Shown here piece after piece: positions 1 to 7,610 of a stretch of 64,000 bases of DNA. Each line of letters starts with the position of its first letter. Position 1 is the first letter of the stretch. The position numbers and the translations under genes are program-made. Below the pieces are notes generated by a model, which saw only the letters and a list, made by a program, of their open reading frames with translations, did no database searches and was not told the DNA's origin. Origin of the DNA: Geobacillus stearothermophilus ATCC 12980 (GTDB lineage Bacteria; Bacillota; Bacilli; Bacillales; Anoxybacillaceae); NCBI RefSeq assembly GCF_030369615.1, contig NZ_CP128494.1, forward strand, positions 1,879,501 to 1,943,500, read 5' to 3'.

Positions 1-1
1 C

Positions 2-469
2 GCCCCGCTCGCCAGCCATGCCGCCCTTCATCCATGGCTTGGGATGAACGTTGTCATTTCCTACGAATGCGACCGAAAAAAAGATGCCATCGTCTCTCTC
101 GGCCTTCATCTCATCAGCGGCACGATCATCGAATCGTTCCACGAGCGGCTCCGCGCGCGCCGGCTGACGCCGAAAATCCCGGACTATTGTTTTACAATTT
201 CGCCGCTCATTAAGCCGCCAAGCGGCATCGCCCGCCTCGAGCAATATATCCGCGGCCGCATTGCCGCCGACGATCATGCATGGGCCGAGGAAGCGCGCCG
301 GCGCTGGGCCGACGATTTAGCTTTGCTTGATGAGTTTTACAAAGAGACGGAAGAAAAGCCGGAGTGTTATTATATCGAGAAAGAAGCGCTTGAAAAACAG
401 TACAAGCCGCGCATCACCGTTTCCGTCATTAACGGCGGGCTGTTTTACTTGCTGCCTCGCACATCGTGA
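2..469 (+). CDS. yqhG: YqhG family protein, C-terminal part (5' end outside window)
   Basis: The reading frame is open to the left edge, so only the last 155 residues are visible. Conserved blocks that I recognise from B. subtilis YqhG are GLHLISGTIIESF, TPKIPDYCFTISPLIKP and RITVSVINGGLFYL. The family is a soluble, Bacillaceae-conserved protein of unknown function; no catalytic motif is evident. It runs towards the minus-strand comG operon. In B. subtilis the sinI-sinR-tasA-sipW-tapA biofilm cluster lies between yqhG and comG, but here yqzE follows directly after about 100 bases. The assignment rests on sequence recall and on gene order. Confidence 0.85.
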   Translation, partial: APLASHAALHPWLGMNVVISYECDRKKDAIVSLGLHLISGTIIESFHERLRARRLTPKIPDYCFTISPLIKPPSGIARLEQYIRGRIAADDHAWAEEARRRWADDLALLDEFYKETEEKPECYYIEKEALEKQYKPRITVSVINGGLFYLLPRTS

Positions 470-528
470 GCTGCCGTGCGAAAAGCCTGCAGCCTGAGCC
501 CGGCGCGGATTCCGCCATCCCTCCCCAT

Positions 529-560
529 CAAAAACGCCCGCCGGCTGCAAGCCAGCGGGC
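529..560 (-). terminator. Rho-independent terminator of the comG-yqzE operon
   Basis: Read on the minus strand, the GCCCGC arm pairs with GCGGGC and, after one mismatch, AGCC with GGCT around a 3-base loop. A TTTTT tract follows. It lies 6 bases after the yqzE stop and has no T run on the other strand, so it serves the competence operon only. Confidence 0.8.
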
Positions 561-565
561 GCCCA

Positions 566-745
566 TTACAGGCGGCGCCGAAACAACAAACGGAGCGAAA
601 GCGGCACGATGCCGAACAAGCGGTAAGAGAGCGGCGGCCGCTCTTGTTTGCGCGCGCTCCGCCGCCGCGCCCGCTCCTCTTTTGGCATATCCATATACGT
701 GACGAACCGCTGGGTGACAAATTTGACATAGTCGTTGACTGCCAT
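566..745 (-). CDS. yqzE: YqzE family small protein
   Basis: A 59-residue protein beginning MAVNDYVKFVTQRFVTYMDM and ending in an Arg-rich tail (LRLLFRRRL). The centre is strongly basic (RARRRSARKQER), and the tail contains a short hydrophobic stretch (LFGIVPLSLRLLF) that could touch the membrane. The family is known in Bacillaceae as a small protein of unknown function that follows comGG; it occupies the same place here. The start is fixed by a GGGGGG ribosome binding site just upstream. It is probably co-transcribed with comG, because the first clear terminator comes after it. Confidence 0.85.
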   Translation of the reverse strand: MAVNDYVKFVTQRFVTYMDMPKEERARRRSARKQERPPLSYRLFGIVPLSLRLLFRRRL

Positions 746-885
746 CGAAGCCCCCCCTTTTTTCTTTTAGTTTTTCCTCATCTTTCCTTTTTTAACCGTT
801 TTCCGAAAGAAGTCCCCTCCTCAAGAAACGTAAATGGCACAGCCCGATGAGTAGGCGGGAGATGAATTTCGGCCGGCGGAGCAGT

Positions 886-1275
886 TCACCCGTTTTGCTC
901 CGTCCATTCCGTAATATCGAGCGATGGAAGGGCAACGGTGAAGGCGACCGTCCGCTGCAGTCCGGCCGCCGAGCGAACCGTCAAGAAAACCCGGACGCTC
1001 GCCTCCGTTTCCTTTTGCCACCGGCAGACCGCCTCCCCGCGCGGATACGTCCACTTTCCTTCCTGTTTCGTTGTCACAGCAGCCGTTGCTGCAATTTGTT
1101 CCTTTACATCAAACACCGCCATTTGCACGAGCTCGTCCGCCTCAGCCGCCTGCCGGACGGCGTGCGCCGCCTTCTGCTCCGCCTCGTATAAAAGTGCGGC
1201 ATTCGTCATAAAAAACGCTAGCAGCAACGCGACGACCGCGACAAGCGGGAAAATCACCCCATCTTGGCGGCCCAT
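886..1275 (-). CDS. comGG: Competence minor pseudopilin ComGG
   Basis: A 129-residue protein with a short basic start (MGRQDG) followed by a hydrophobic segment of about 20 residues (VIFPLVAVVALLLAFFMTNA), then a soluble domain. That is the layout of ComGG, the least conserved minor pseudopilin of the DNA-uptake pseudopilus. Unlike the other pseudopilins here it lacks the classical Glu at +5 of the mature protein, which is normal for ComGG. I chose the internal ATG because it is preceded by GGGGGGAGGA; a longer frame upstream has no ribosome binding site. It is the last com gene of the operon. Confidence 0.85.
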   Translation of the reverse strand: MGRQDGVIFPLVAVVALLLAFFMTNAALLYEAEQKAAHAVRQAAEADELVQMAVFDVKEQIAATAAVTTKQEGKWTYPRGEAVCRWQKETEASVRVFLTVRSAAGLQRTVAFTVALPSLDITEWTEQNG

Positions 1276-1383
1276 TTGTCCTCCCCCCTTACGTCTTTTC
1301 CTCCTTGCCGACACCGCGCAAAGCATGAGGCCATAAAGCCTCAATGATGCGCTCGCTTCGTTCCAGGCTTAGCGCCGCCTTGC

Positions 1384-1830
1384 CTAAAACATCCGCGCCA
1401 CAAACGCGTCGCACACCTTGCCGTCATCGGCTGTCACTTGCAAAAACAAGCCATGGGCGCCGATGCGATAGGACACCGCCCGCACATGGCGGAGCGCCGT
1501 CTCGTAGCCTGCTCCATTCACTTGACGAATCAGTTCCGCTTTTGGTGCAACCAACGAGAAACTGACCGTCTCGCCATTCCATTTGTGTAAGTACAGCACA
1601 CGGCCATCCGTCGACCATTTTTTCGCTTCATTCAACTCGATTTGCAGCTGCTGCAAAAACAGCCTCCATTCCAAGCGCGCAAATCCGTCGCTCGGCTCTG
1701 CGGCGAGCGGGCGGACAGCAAGCAGCGCCGGGATGACCGCGGCCACCGCTAAAGCAACAGCCAAGGCCATCAATGCCTCAAGCAATGCAAACCCGCCTTC
1801 CTTACTTCCTATCGCTTGCTGTACCCGCAC
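1384..1830 (-). CDS. comGF: Competence pseudopilin ComGF
   Basis: A 148-residue protein if the GTG start is used. Residues 13-18 read GFALLE, a type IV prepilin signal with Phe as residue 1 and Glu as residue 5 of the mature chain, followed by a hydrophobic helix (LMALAVALAVAAVIPALLAV). ComGF is a membrane pseudopilin that works with ComGD, GE and GG under the ComGC major subunit. The reading frame overlaps the end of comGE. An ATG 51 bases further upstream in the same frame is possible but would add 17 residues ahead of the prepilin signal, so GTG is preferred; the start is uncertain. Confidence 0.8.
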   Translation of the reverse strand: MRVQQAIGSKEGGFALLEALMALAVALAVAAVIPALLAVRPLAAEPSDGFARLEWRLFLQQLQIELNEAKKWSTDGRVLYLHKWNGETVSFSLVAPKAELIRQVNGAGYETALRHVRAVSYRIGAHGLFLQVTADDGKVCDAFVARMF

Positions 1831-2135
1831 CGTTCTTTTTCGCGGCCGGCATAATCGTTCCAACGCACACAGACTTTCCACATCCGCCCTCCTTCCTCAT
1901 ACGCCCGAAGCCGAAACACCGTCCGCCCAATCGATGCCTTCGTTTCACCAACAAGCGGCTCCTCATACAGCGCAATGGCCAGCAGCCGCTGCGCTTGTTC
2001 TTCAAGAGCGAGGTTGTTCCGTTCAAGCTCCATTTGCATCAACATAGGCAGAAAAACGGCGGCCGCCGTCCATAACAGCGCCAACGCGAACAACGCTTCC
2101 ATGAGCAAAAATCCGCGGCTACATTTTTTGCACAT
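1809..2135 (-). CDS. comGE: Competence minor pseudopilin ComGE
   Basis: A 108-residue protein. The leader MCKKCSRG is followed by FLLME at the mature N-terminus, so Glu13 is the +5 glutamate of a type IV pseudopilin, and by a single hydrophobic helix (ALFALALLWTAAAVFLPML). It would be cut by the prepilin peptidase ComC, which is not encoded in this window, and assembled in the competence pseudopilus. Its start overlaps comGD by 17 bases and its end overlaps comGF, so translation is coupled. Two cysteines in the leader (Cys2, Cys5) are unusual but lie in the part that is removed. Confidence 0.85.
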   Translation of the reverse strand: MCKKCSRGFLLMEALFALALLWTAAAVFLPMLMQMELERNNLALEEQAQRLLAIALYEEPLVGETKASIGRTVFRLRAYEEGGRMWKVCVRWNDYAGREKERCGYSKR

Positions 2136-2562
2136 AAAACCGCCCCTTCCCGAGCAAAAACGTCACCTTGTAGCTGCCCCGGCCGCTTTTCACCCAAACA
2201 GTTCCCGCTTGCTCGATATTGCCATTATCGGTAAAGATGAGCGGATTACGGAGCGTGCCGAGCTGAAACCGCCAAGGCGCAGGAAGCGAGCGGACAACGA
2301 CTGTCCGGCCGCTTCCTCCTTCGACCGCCCTATACTCACCGCGTCCATTGCTGAAAAAGACGGACACCTTCCTCCGATGGGCGATGGCGTGCTGCTGCGC
2401 GCTGTACAAGTCGACGCGCAGCACGGCCAGCATATGCGCTTCCTCCTGCTGGCGCACCGCCCCACCGAACGCCGGAACAGCCAACACCGACAGCAAAAGG
2501 ACGACCGATAAAACGACCAGCATTTCAAGCAGCGTAAACCCGCCGTTACGAGCCACTTTCAC
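2119..2562 (-). CDS. comGD: Competence pseudopilin ComGD
   Basis: A 147-residue pseudopilin. The leader MKVARNGG is followed by FTLLE (Phe9 mature residue 1, Glu13 the +5 Glu) and a hydrophobic helix MLVVLSVVLLLSVLAVPAF. The rest is a soluble GspH-like domain. It is a minor subunit of the DNA-uptake pseudopilus at the cell surface. Its start overlaps comGC by 17 bases and its stop overlaps comGE by 17 bases; this tight packing continues through the operon. Confidence 0.9.
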   Translation of the reverse strand: MKVARNGGFTLLEMLVVLSVVLLLSVLAVPAFGGAVRQQEEAHMLAVLRVDLYSAQQHAIAHRRKVSVFFSNGRGEYRAVEGGSGRTVVVRSLPAPWRFQLGTLRNPLIFTDNGNIEQAGTVWVKSGRGSYKVTFLLGKGRFYVQKM

Positions 2563-2842
2563 TCACATCGCCGTTCGCGCTGATTTGGATGGCATGACCG
2601 TTCGGACATTTGTCCGACTTGATATAGCGGCCAGCGAGCAATTCCTGCACCGTCGGAATTTTGTTATGTTCCATCTCGTATGCCTTCACTTGCGCCTGCA
2701 CGGTGTTCAGAAACGCTTCGCACCCTTTTTCGTTAATCATGCTGTTATGTTTCGCAATGTTCGGAATCGCAATGAGCAGCAGCACGGAAATGACCATCAG
2801 GACGATCAACATTTCAATGAGCGTAAACCCTTTTTGGTTCAC
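2546..2842 (-). CDS. comGC: Competence major pseudopilin ComGC
   Basis: A 98-residue protein with the canonical type III-type signal: leader MNQKG, then FTLIE (Glu10) and a hydrophobic helix reaching about residue 28 (IAIPNIAKHN). Cys41 and Cys79 match the two cysteines that form the intramolecular disulphide of ComGC in B. subtilis, made by the BdbD/BdbC pair. ComGC is the main building block of the competence pilus that brings DNA to ComEA. It lies 41 bases after comGB and overlaps comGD. The gene is intact. Confidence 0.95.
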   Translation of the reverse strand: MNQKGFTLIEMLIVLMVISVLLLIAIPNIAKHNSMINEKGCEAFLNTVQAQVKAYEMEHNKIPTVQELLAGRYIKSDKCPNGHAIQISANGDVSESGS

Positions 2843-2883
2843 AACTATTCCTCCTCGCTCGACAAATGTAGTTATCGCTTGTT

Positions 2884-3912
2884 TTACAAGCTGTTCAACA
2901 TCGAAAACATTGGCAGCAAAATGGCCAAATACATGCCGACAATCAGCGCCCCGACAACCGACAGCAAAAGCGGCTGCACGAGCTTCAGCGCAGCCTCGGC
3001 CCGTTTTTCGATCATCTGCAGCAAAAACTCGCTGTAATGTTCAAGTTCTTTGCCAAGCTCGCCGTTCGACTGGCCGTGGCGGATGACAAGCGCCAGCTCT
3101 TGTTCGTAATAGCGGGCGGCGCCGATTAATCTGTCAAGCGCCATCCCTTTCATCAACCCATGGCGAAGGCGCCGGCCTTCCATTTGCAAAAATGGCCAGG
3201 ACGACGGCTCGCTGAACACGCCGAGCGCATCATAAACCGACAACCCGGCCTGCAGCAAGCGCCCGAGCTGTCGGGCAGTCAGGCAGGTGAGGAACAGTCT
3301 CAGAAACGAAGCAAGCCCTGGAATTCGCAAGGCGAATTGAAGTTTTCGGGAGACCGGCCAGCGGCGGAAATAAGCGGTGTAAAACAGCCCAGAGAACACC
3401 GCCAAGACGGCGATGGCCGCCATCGCCATAGGGGCATGGGCGACCACCGCAAGCAGCCAAGCGGTGTGCCCGCGTTGTGGAGAAAACGCCGCCGCCGCCC
3501 GTTCAAACTGCGGCAGCAGCCACCATTCCATCAAGACGAGCATGATGATGAGCAAAGAAAGAAGGAACAGCGGATAGCGGCTGAAGCGGTGAAGCTGCTC
3601 GTAGAAGCGCGCTTTTTGCGCCAGCGCTTCCCCTGTCTCTGCCATGCCGCGCGGTAAATCGCCATGCCGTTCGGCAAAAAAGAGAAGGTTAACCGCCATG
3701 CGGTCGACCGACAGCGCTTCGACAGCCGCAAACAGCGGCAGCCCGGCGCGCAGCTGCTGCAAACAGCGTTCCACTTCCATCCGGCGGTGTGTGGGAGCCT
3801 GAATGGCCAAAAACTCAAGCGCTTGCCCAAGGGGGTAACCGCGCTCGAGCAACCGGCCGAGCCGAGTGAAAAACAACGCCTGTTCAGCGAGCGGCCACAT
3901 TTTGCGTTTCAT
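2884..3912 (-). CDS. comGB: Competence pseudopilus platform protein ComGB (GspF family)
   Basis: A 342-residue polytopic membrane protein of the GspF/PilC family. Two related halves each carry a cytoplasmic helical domain (GRLLERGYPLGQALEFL near the start, GRLLQAGLSVYDAL in the middle). Hydrophobic segments lie around residues 112-131, 150-172 and 318-340. It forms the inner-membrane platform on which the ComGA ATPase drives pseudopilus assembly. Its ATG overlaps the comGA stop as ATGA, so translation is coupled. Confidence 0.93.
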   Translation of the reverse strand: MKRKMWPLAEQALFFTRLGRLLERGYPLGQALEFLAIQAPTHRRMEVERCLQQLRAGLPLFAAVEALSVDRMAVNLLFFAERHGDLPRGMAETGEALAQKARFYEQLHRFSRYPLFLLSLLIIMLVLMEWWLLPQFERAAAAFSPQRGHTAWLLAVVAHAPMAMAAIAVLAVFSGLFYTAYFRRWPVSRKLQFALRIPGLASFLRLFLTCLTARQLGRLLQAGLSVYDALGVFSEPSSWPFLQMEGRRLRHGLMKGMALDRLIGAARYYEQELALVIRHGQSNGELGKELEHYSEFLLQMIEKRAEAALKLVQPLLLSVVGALIVGMYLAILLPMFSMLNSL

Positions 3913-4982
3913 CTTTCTCCCCCTCCGACGAGCTCAAGCATGCGAACGGGCAGGTAGCCGAGCGCAATCCCCTTGCGGATCAAGCGCGCCAGCGTCATAT
4001 AAGAGCGCTTTGGCTTCCCTCTCCCATTGGAGAGGGAACGAATCACGTCCTCCAGCGCTGAACCGCAAAGCAACTCATAAACAGCCGTGCGCCGGCGTCG
4101 TCCAAGACGGCCGCACGATGGATGGCAATCGTCGCCGCACAGCGGGCAGCAAAGCTCGACAAGCCGCTGGGCAGAGACGGCAAGCAGCGTCTCGGCCAAA
4201 TCGCCGAGCGGAATGCCGAATTCATGCAGCCGGTAGACGGCGCCGACTGCATCGGCGGCGTGCATCGTCGAGACGACCAAATGGCCGCTCAACGCTGAAC
4301 GGATGGCAATGGCCGCCGTATCATGATCGCGGATCTCGCCGACCATCAACACATCCGGGTCATGGCGCAGCGCCGCTTTTAACCCGGCGGCGTATGTGAT
4401 GCCTGCTTTTTCATTGATTTGCACTTGCAACAATCGTTCGTTCTGTTTTTCGATCGGATCTTCAAGCGTGATGATGTTGCGTTGCCTTTCAGCTTGGCAA
4501 AGATCAAGAAGGGTGTAGAGGGTCGTCGTTTTTCCCGACCCCGTCGGGCCGGTCAACAGCACAAGCCCTTGCGGATGCTGCATGAAGGAAAATAATCGTG
4601 CGGTGGAGCGGAAGAATAAAGATAGTTCGCGAAGCGGCAGAGAGAAGCGCTGCGGCAGAAGCCGAATGACGAGGCTTTCATCGTAGAGCGTCGGCAATGT
4701 CGATAAACGCAAATACACCGTTTCCCCAAACTCAGCCACTTCCATGGCGCCGCTTTGCGGACGGCGTCGTTCCCCGATGTCCATGCCGGCTAAAAATTTA
4801 AAGTGGGCGATGAGACGTTCCGCCGTTTCCTTCGAAAGCACGCCAACGTCGACAAGCATGCCATCAAGCCGAAGACGAACAGCGGCATCGCGGCGGCGCG
4901 GAACGAGGTGAAGATCCGAGGCGCGGCGCTGCACCGCTTCGGCGAGAAGGCGGTTTGCCGTTTGTTCGATCTCGTTCAGCAC
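3909..4982 (-). CDS. comGA: Competence traffic ATPase ComGA (GspE/PilT family)
   Basis: A 357-residue secretion-type ATPase, the usual length for ComGA. Walker A GPTGSGKT is at residues 145-152, the Walker B region PDVLMVGEIRD ends in EIRD at 216-219, and the His box HLVVSTMHAADA is near 234-245. A cysteine cluster (Cys278, 279, 282, 286, 290) fits the zinc-binding C-terminal part of these ATPases. It powers pseudopilus assembly from the cytoplasm. GTG is chosen as start because AAAGGAGGGAATAT precedes it and because the length then matches the family; an upstream extension of 41 codons has no ribosome binding site. First gene of the operon; I found no canonical ComK box ahead of it. Confidence 0.93.
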   Translation of the reverse strand: MLNEIEQTANRLLAEAVQRRASDLHLVPRRRDAAVRLRLDGMLVDVGVLSKETAERLIAHFKFLAGMDIGERRRPQSGAMEVAEFGETVYLRLSTLPTLYDESLVIRLLPQRFSLPLRELSLFFRSTARLFSFMQHPQGLVLLTGPTGSGKTTTLYTLLDLCQAERQRNIITLEDPIEKQNERLLQVQINEKAGITYAAGLKAALRHDPDVLMVGEIRDHDTAAIAIRSALSGHLVVSTMHAADAVGAVYRLHEFGIPLGDLAETLLAVSAQRLVELCCPLCGDDCHPSCGRLGRRRRTAVYELLCGSALEDVIRSLSNGRGKPKRSYMTLARLIRKGIALGYLPVRMLELVGGGER

Positions 4983-5174
4983 ATATTCCCTCCTTTCGAC
5001 AGACTGCTTTGTATTTCGACGAGCATGAGTCGTTATCCTGCTTTTGGCGCAGCTTTTTTGTGAAATTTTTTTGAATGTCAGTCCACTCACTGCCAATAGT
5101 GACAAAAATCATTCCTCGCTTTGGACGATTTCATTATAATAACCATATCAATGATTCATTTAGGAGGGAAACCA

Positions 5175-5873
5175 ATGGAACAAACGCTGAAAATCACAAG
5201 CGTATTGTCTGACCCGACAAGATTTCATATTTATGAATATATGGCAAAAGTGCATCGCGAAGTTTCTGTTCAAGAAATCGCAGAAAAATTTCATATCCAT
5301 CCAAACGTTGCCCGCTTGCATTTAACGAAGCTTGAAGACGTTCGCATGGTCGTATCGGATACGCAAAAAACGGGAAAAGGCGGGCGGCCGAGCCGGCTGT
5401 ACCGCCTGTCCGACGAAGTGATCGGGCTGTATTTTCCGTTCCGCGATTATCAACTCCTCGCCCGCATCGCCATTCAAACGATGGCCAAACTCGGTCCCAT
5501 TGGAAGCGAGGCGTTGCGTGAAACAGGAAAGCGGTTCGGCCGTGAGCTCATCGCCAGCCGTTTGCCGCATAACGGCACAGCGAGCGCGCTCACCATGGCG
5601 GACAAAATCGCCATAATGGAAGAGGCGGCCGAAGCGGCTGGATTTTTGCCGCAATTGCACTATGATGAAGAAAAAGGAGTGCTATACCTCGATATTTTCA
5701 ACTGCCCGTTCAAAGAAATCGCCGCGCAAGCACCTGATACCGTCTGCGGCATGCATCACGCTTTTTTGGAGGGAATGGTCGAGACGCTGTTTGCCGGTGC
5801 TGAAGTAACGGAAACGGAAAATATGATGGAAGGCAGCCACCGCTGCGCCTACCGCACCATCATCCGTCCGTGA
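5175..5873 (+). CDS. HTH transcriptional regulator with SufR-like cysteine triad
   Basis: A 232-residue regulator. Residues 10-75 form a winged helix-turn-helix (LSDPTRFHIYEYM, then VSVQEIAEKF and HPNVARLHLTKLE, with a wing GKGGRPSRLYRLS). The C-terminal half carries Cys177, Cys191 and Cys224 (CPF, then C after 13 residues, then GSHRCAYR), a pattern that recalls the iron-sulphur cluster ligands of SufR-type regulators. I infer a DNA-binding redox or Fe-S sensor; the target is unknown. It starts at an ATG after AGGAGG and a TATAAT box (5135-5140). It is transcribed away from comG, so a role in comG control is possible but not shown. Confidence 0.75.
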   Translation: MEQTLKITSVLSDPTRFHIYEYMAKVHREVSVQEIAEKFHIHPNVARLHLTKLEDVRMVVSDTQKTGKGGRPSRLYRLSDEVIGLYFPFRDYQLLARIAIQTMAKLGPIGSEALRETGKRFGRELIASRLPHNGTASALTMADKIAIMEEAAEAAGFLPQLHYDEEKGVLYLDIFNCPFKEIAAQAPDTVCGMHHAFLEGMVETLFAGAEVTETENMMEGSHRCAYRTIIRP

Positions 5874-5958
5874 CAGCGTCCCTCCTTCCTTCTTTTTTGT
5901 CTGAAGCAAGCAACGGCCGGCATTGGCATCATTTCTTACCACTTGTCCGAAAGCGTTA

Positions 5959-5988
5959 TTTACATTCCCAATCATTGTACATTATAAT
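5959..5988 (+). promoter_or_regulatory. Sigma-A promoter of yqgY
   Basis: TTTACA at 5959-5964 and a perfect TATAAT at 5983-5988 are separated by 18 bases; transcription would start near 5995, about 35 bases before the ATG. Confidence 0.65.
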
Positions 5989-6029
5989 AAGTAAAGACCA
6001 ATGGATTGCTCAAAAAGGAGGGATACATA

Positions 6030-6272
6030 ATGGATCGCATGTTCCGCGTCTTGGCTTTTTGGACTGGCATTTTTGCCGTCATGTTTTATCTTGGCCATAT
6101 GCATACGACATCGCTCATCTTCTTTGGCCAAACCGTGTTTTTCCTTTTCGTCGGCTTTTTGAAACTGACCGAGCGAATGTACATTTACATTTTCGGGGCG
6201 TATTTGACGATTTTCTTTGCCGCTTTTACATACTGGACGACGTTCATGATGGTGCCCGGCATGGGCGAATGA
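6030..6272 (+). CDS. yqgY: DUF2626 family membrane protein YqgY
   Basis: An 80-residue, strongly hydrophobic protein with two to three membrane helices (FWTGIFAVMFYLGHM; SLIFFGQTVFFLFVGFLKL; YIYIFGAYLTIFFAAFTYWT) and a short acidic end. The family (DUF2626) is confined to Bacillaceae and has no assigned function. A ribosome binding site AAGGAGGG stands ahead of the ATG; an upstream ATG in frame has no such site. It forms a single-gene unit between its own promoter and a terminator. Confidence 0.85.
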   Translation: MDRMFRVLAFWTGIFAVMFYLGHMHTTSLIFFGQTVFFLFVGFLKLTERMYIYIFGAYLTIFFAAFTYWTTFMMVPGMGE

Positions 6273-6302
6273 AAACAGGCAGAGCCCGTTCTCTGCCTGT
6301 TT
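6272..6302. terminator. Bidirectional terminator between yqgY and the MidA-like pseudogene
   Basis: A perfect 12-base stem (AAACAGGCAGAG with CTCTGCCTGTTT) around a 6-base loop. It is followed by TTTGTCTTT on the plus strand and by a TTTTC tract on the minus strand, so it can stop both converging transcripts. Confidence 0.8.
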
Positions 6303-6306
6303 GTCT

Positions 6307-7432
6307 TTATGGCAAAAATTCCGGCGCCGCCCAAATGTCCGGGATGGGAAGCTTCACGCCTTTTTGTCCGATGAGCACATCGAAAAAACGGCTGATGCCG
6401 TCATCGGCGACCAACGCGCGAAGCATCCGGTCTTCCCGGCTCGGCGGGGCAAACAACTCCGCGCTTTTGGAAACTGCCCATTCGTCCAAGAGACCGGCAG
6501 CAAGCAAAAACCGATCTTGGCGGAGAAACGCCACCTCCTCCCACCCGGTCTGCCGGGCGTACAAGCGGATGGCATCCCATTGTACATGGGCCGTCAAATC
6601 CATCTCCCCAGGACGGTGAAGCGGGTCGGGGACGAGCCGATGGCGGAAATAACCCCGCAAGCTGCCGTGCCGCCGCGCCGGCGCCCGCAGCTGTTCGTCC
6701 GTATAACCATAATCAATCGTCACCATCACCGCCTGGCGAAACTGCGGCCCGATGTCAAGCCAAAATGATCTTGCCGCGAGCGGCACTTCCAAGCGCTGCC
6801 CTTCGGCAAGCGAGAGGCCGCGCTCAGCCAAGTAGCGGGCAATATCCAAATTGCAAAGCGGCTCCTTTTCCTCGACGAGCCGACCGTCACGGGCGGCGAC
6901 GAAACATTCATAAAGAATCCCTTGTTCCTTTGCAATCACATGAACCGGGAGTGCGTCAAAAAATTCATTGCTGAATACGATCCCAGAAAACGGCCCACGC
7001 TCGGCGAGCCAGCGAGAGACGTTGTCATATTGCTCCACTTTATCGGCAGCCGCGCGAAGCGTTTCCCGCTGCCTTTGACGGTGGAACAGGCTTTGATCGA
7101 TGATCGTATACGACAACTCACGGTATGTATCAGGGCTTTTTTTCTCCCATTCTTCCAATATCGCCAGCGCCAAACGTCCATCCCCGCCCCCCACTCGCAA
7201 ATCGCCGGCGGCAGGCCGCCCCGCTCGACAATCCGAATGAAAAACGAAGCAAGCGCTTTTCCGAATACGGCAGCGAACGAGCTGTTCGTAATGAAATCTC
7301 CCTTCCTGCCGATTTTCGTCCGCTCGCGCATATAATAGCCCGCCTGTGCGTCATAAAGCGCCATGTTCATATAATCGGCGTATGACACCCGCCTCCCGGC
7401 GCCGCGGCAATTTGTTCGTACAGTTGTCCCAT
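6307..7432 (-). pseudogene. MidA-type SAM-dependent methyltransferase, broken by two frameshifts
   Basis: The coding sequence of a MidA/NDUFAF7-type methyltransferase (about 370 residues when repaired) is spread over three frames. The first starts at the ATG preceded by GGAAGG and reads MGQLYEQIAAAPGG. One G is missing near 7390, after which SYADYMNMALYDAQAGYY continues. A second G is missing in the G-rich stretch around 7180-7187, where ICEWGAG should continue as DGRLALAILEEW; that is the SAM-binding loop. The remainder, including FFDALPVHV and a long C-terminal part, is intact to the stop. As it stands no full protein can be made. The alternative is sequencing error in homopolymers, but two in one gene, next to an insertion, favours a real pseudogene. 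The start lies 15 bases from an IS605-like element. Confidence 0.8.
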
Positions 7433-7446
7433 GATGGTTTCCTTCC

Positions 7447-7610
7447 GTGAACTACCCACCACCTACGCTTCGCTTAGAGGTGGGGGCTTCAAGCGACTTG
7501 TGTGTGTTCGCTGAACGGTAAGCCACACACAAGAACCCTTTACGCTTCCCTTCGTTCCGAAGGTGTCCGTTCTAGCCATATTCTATCATATTCGTTGGCT
7601 AACACCAACC
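7447..7610 (-). ncRNA. Possible omega-RNA (reRNA)-like structured RNA at the right end of the IS605-like element
   Basis: In TnpB-bearing IS605-family elements the guide RNA is made from the right end and runs past the border into flanking DNA, which serves as guide. This stretch is at the corresponding place and folds into four consecutive hairpins ending in the terminal hairpin. The bases right after the border, GGAAGGAAACCATC, would be the guide and are host sequence. No promoter is visible inside the element and no TnpB is encoded here, so expression and function are inference. Confidence 0.35.
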
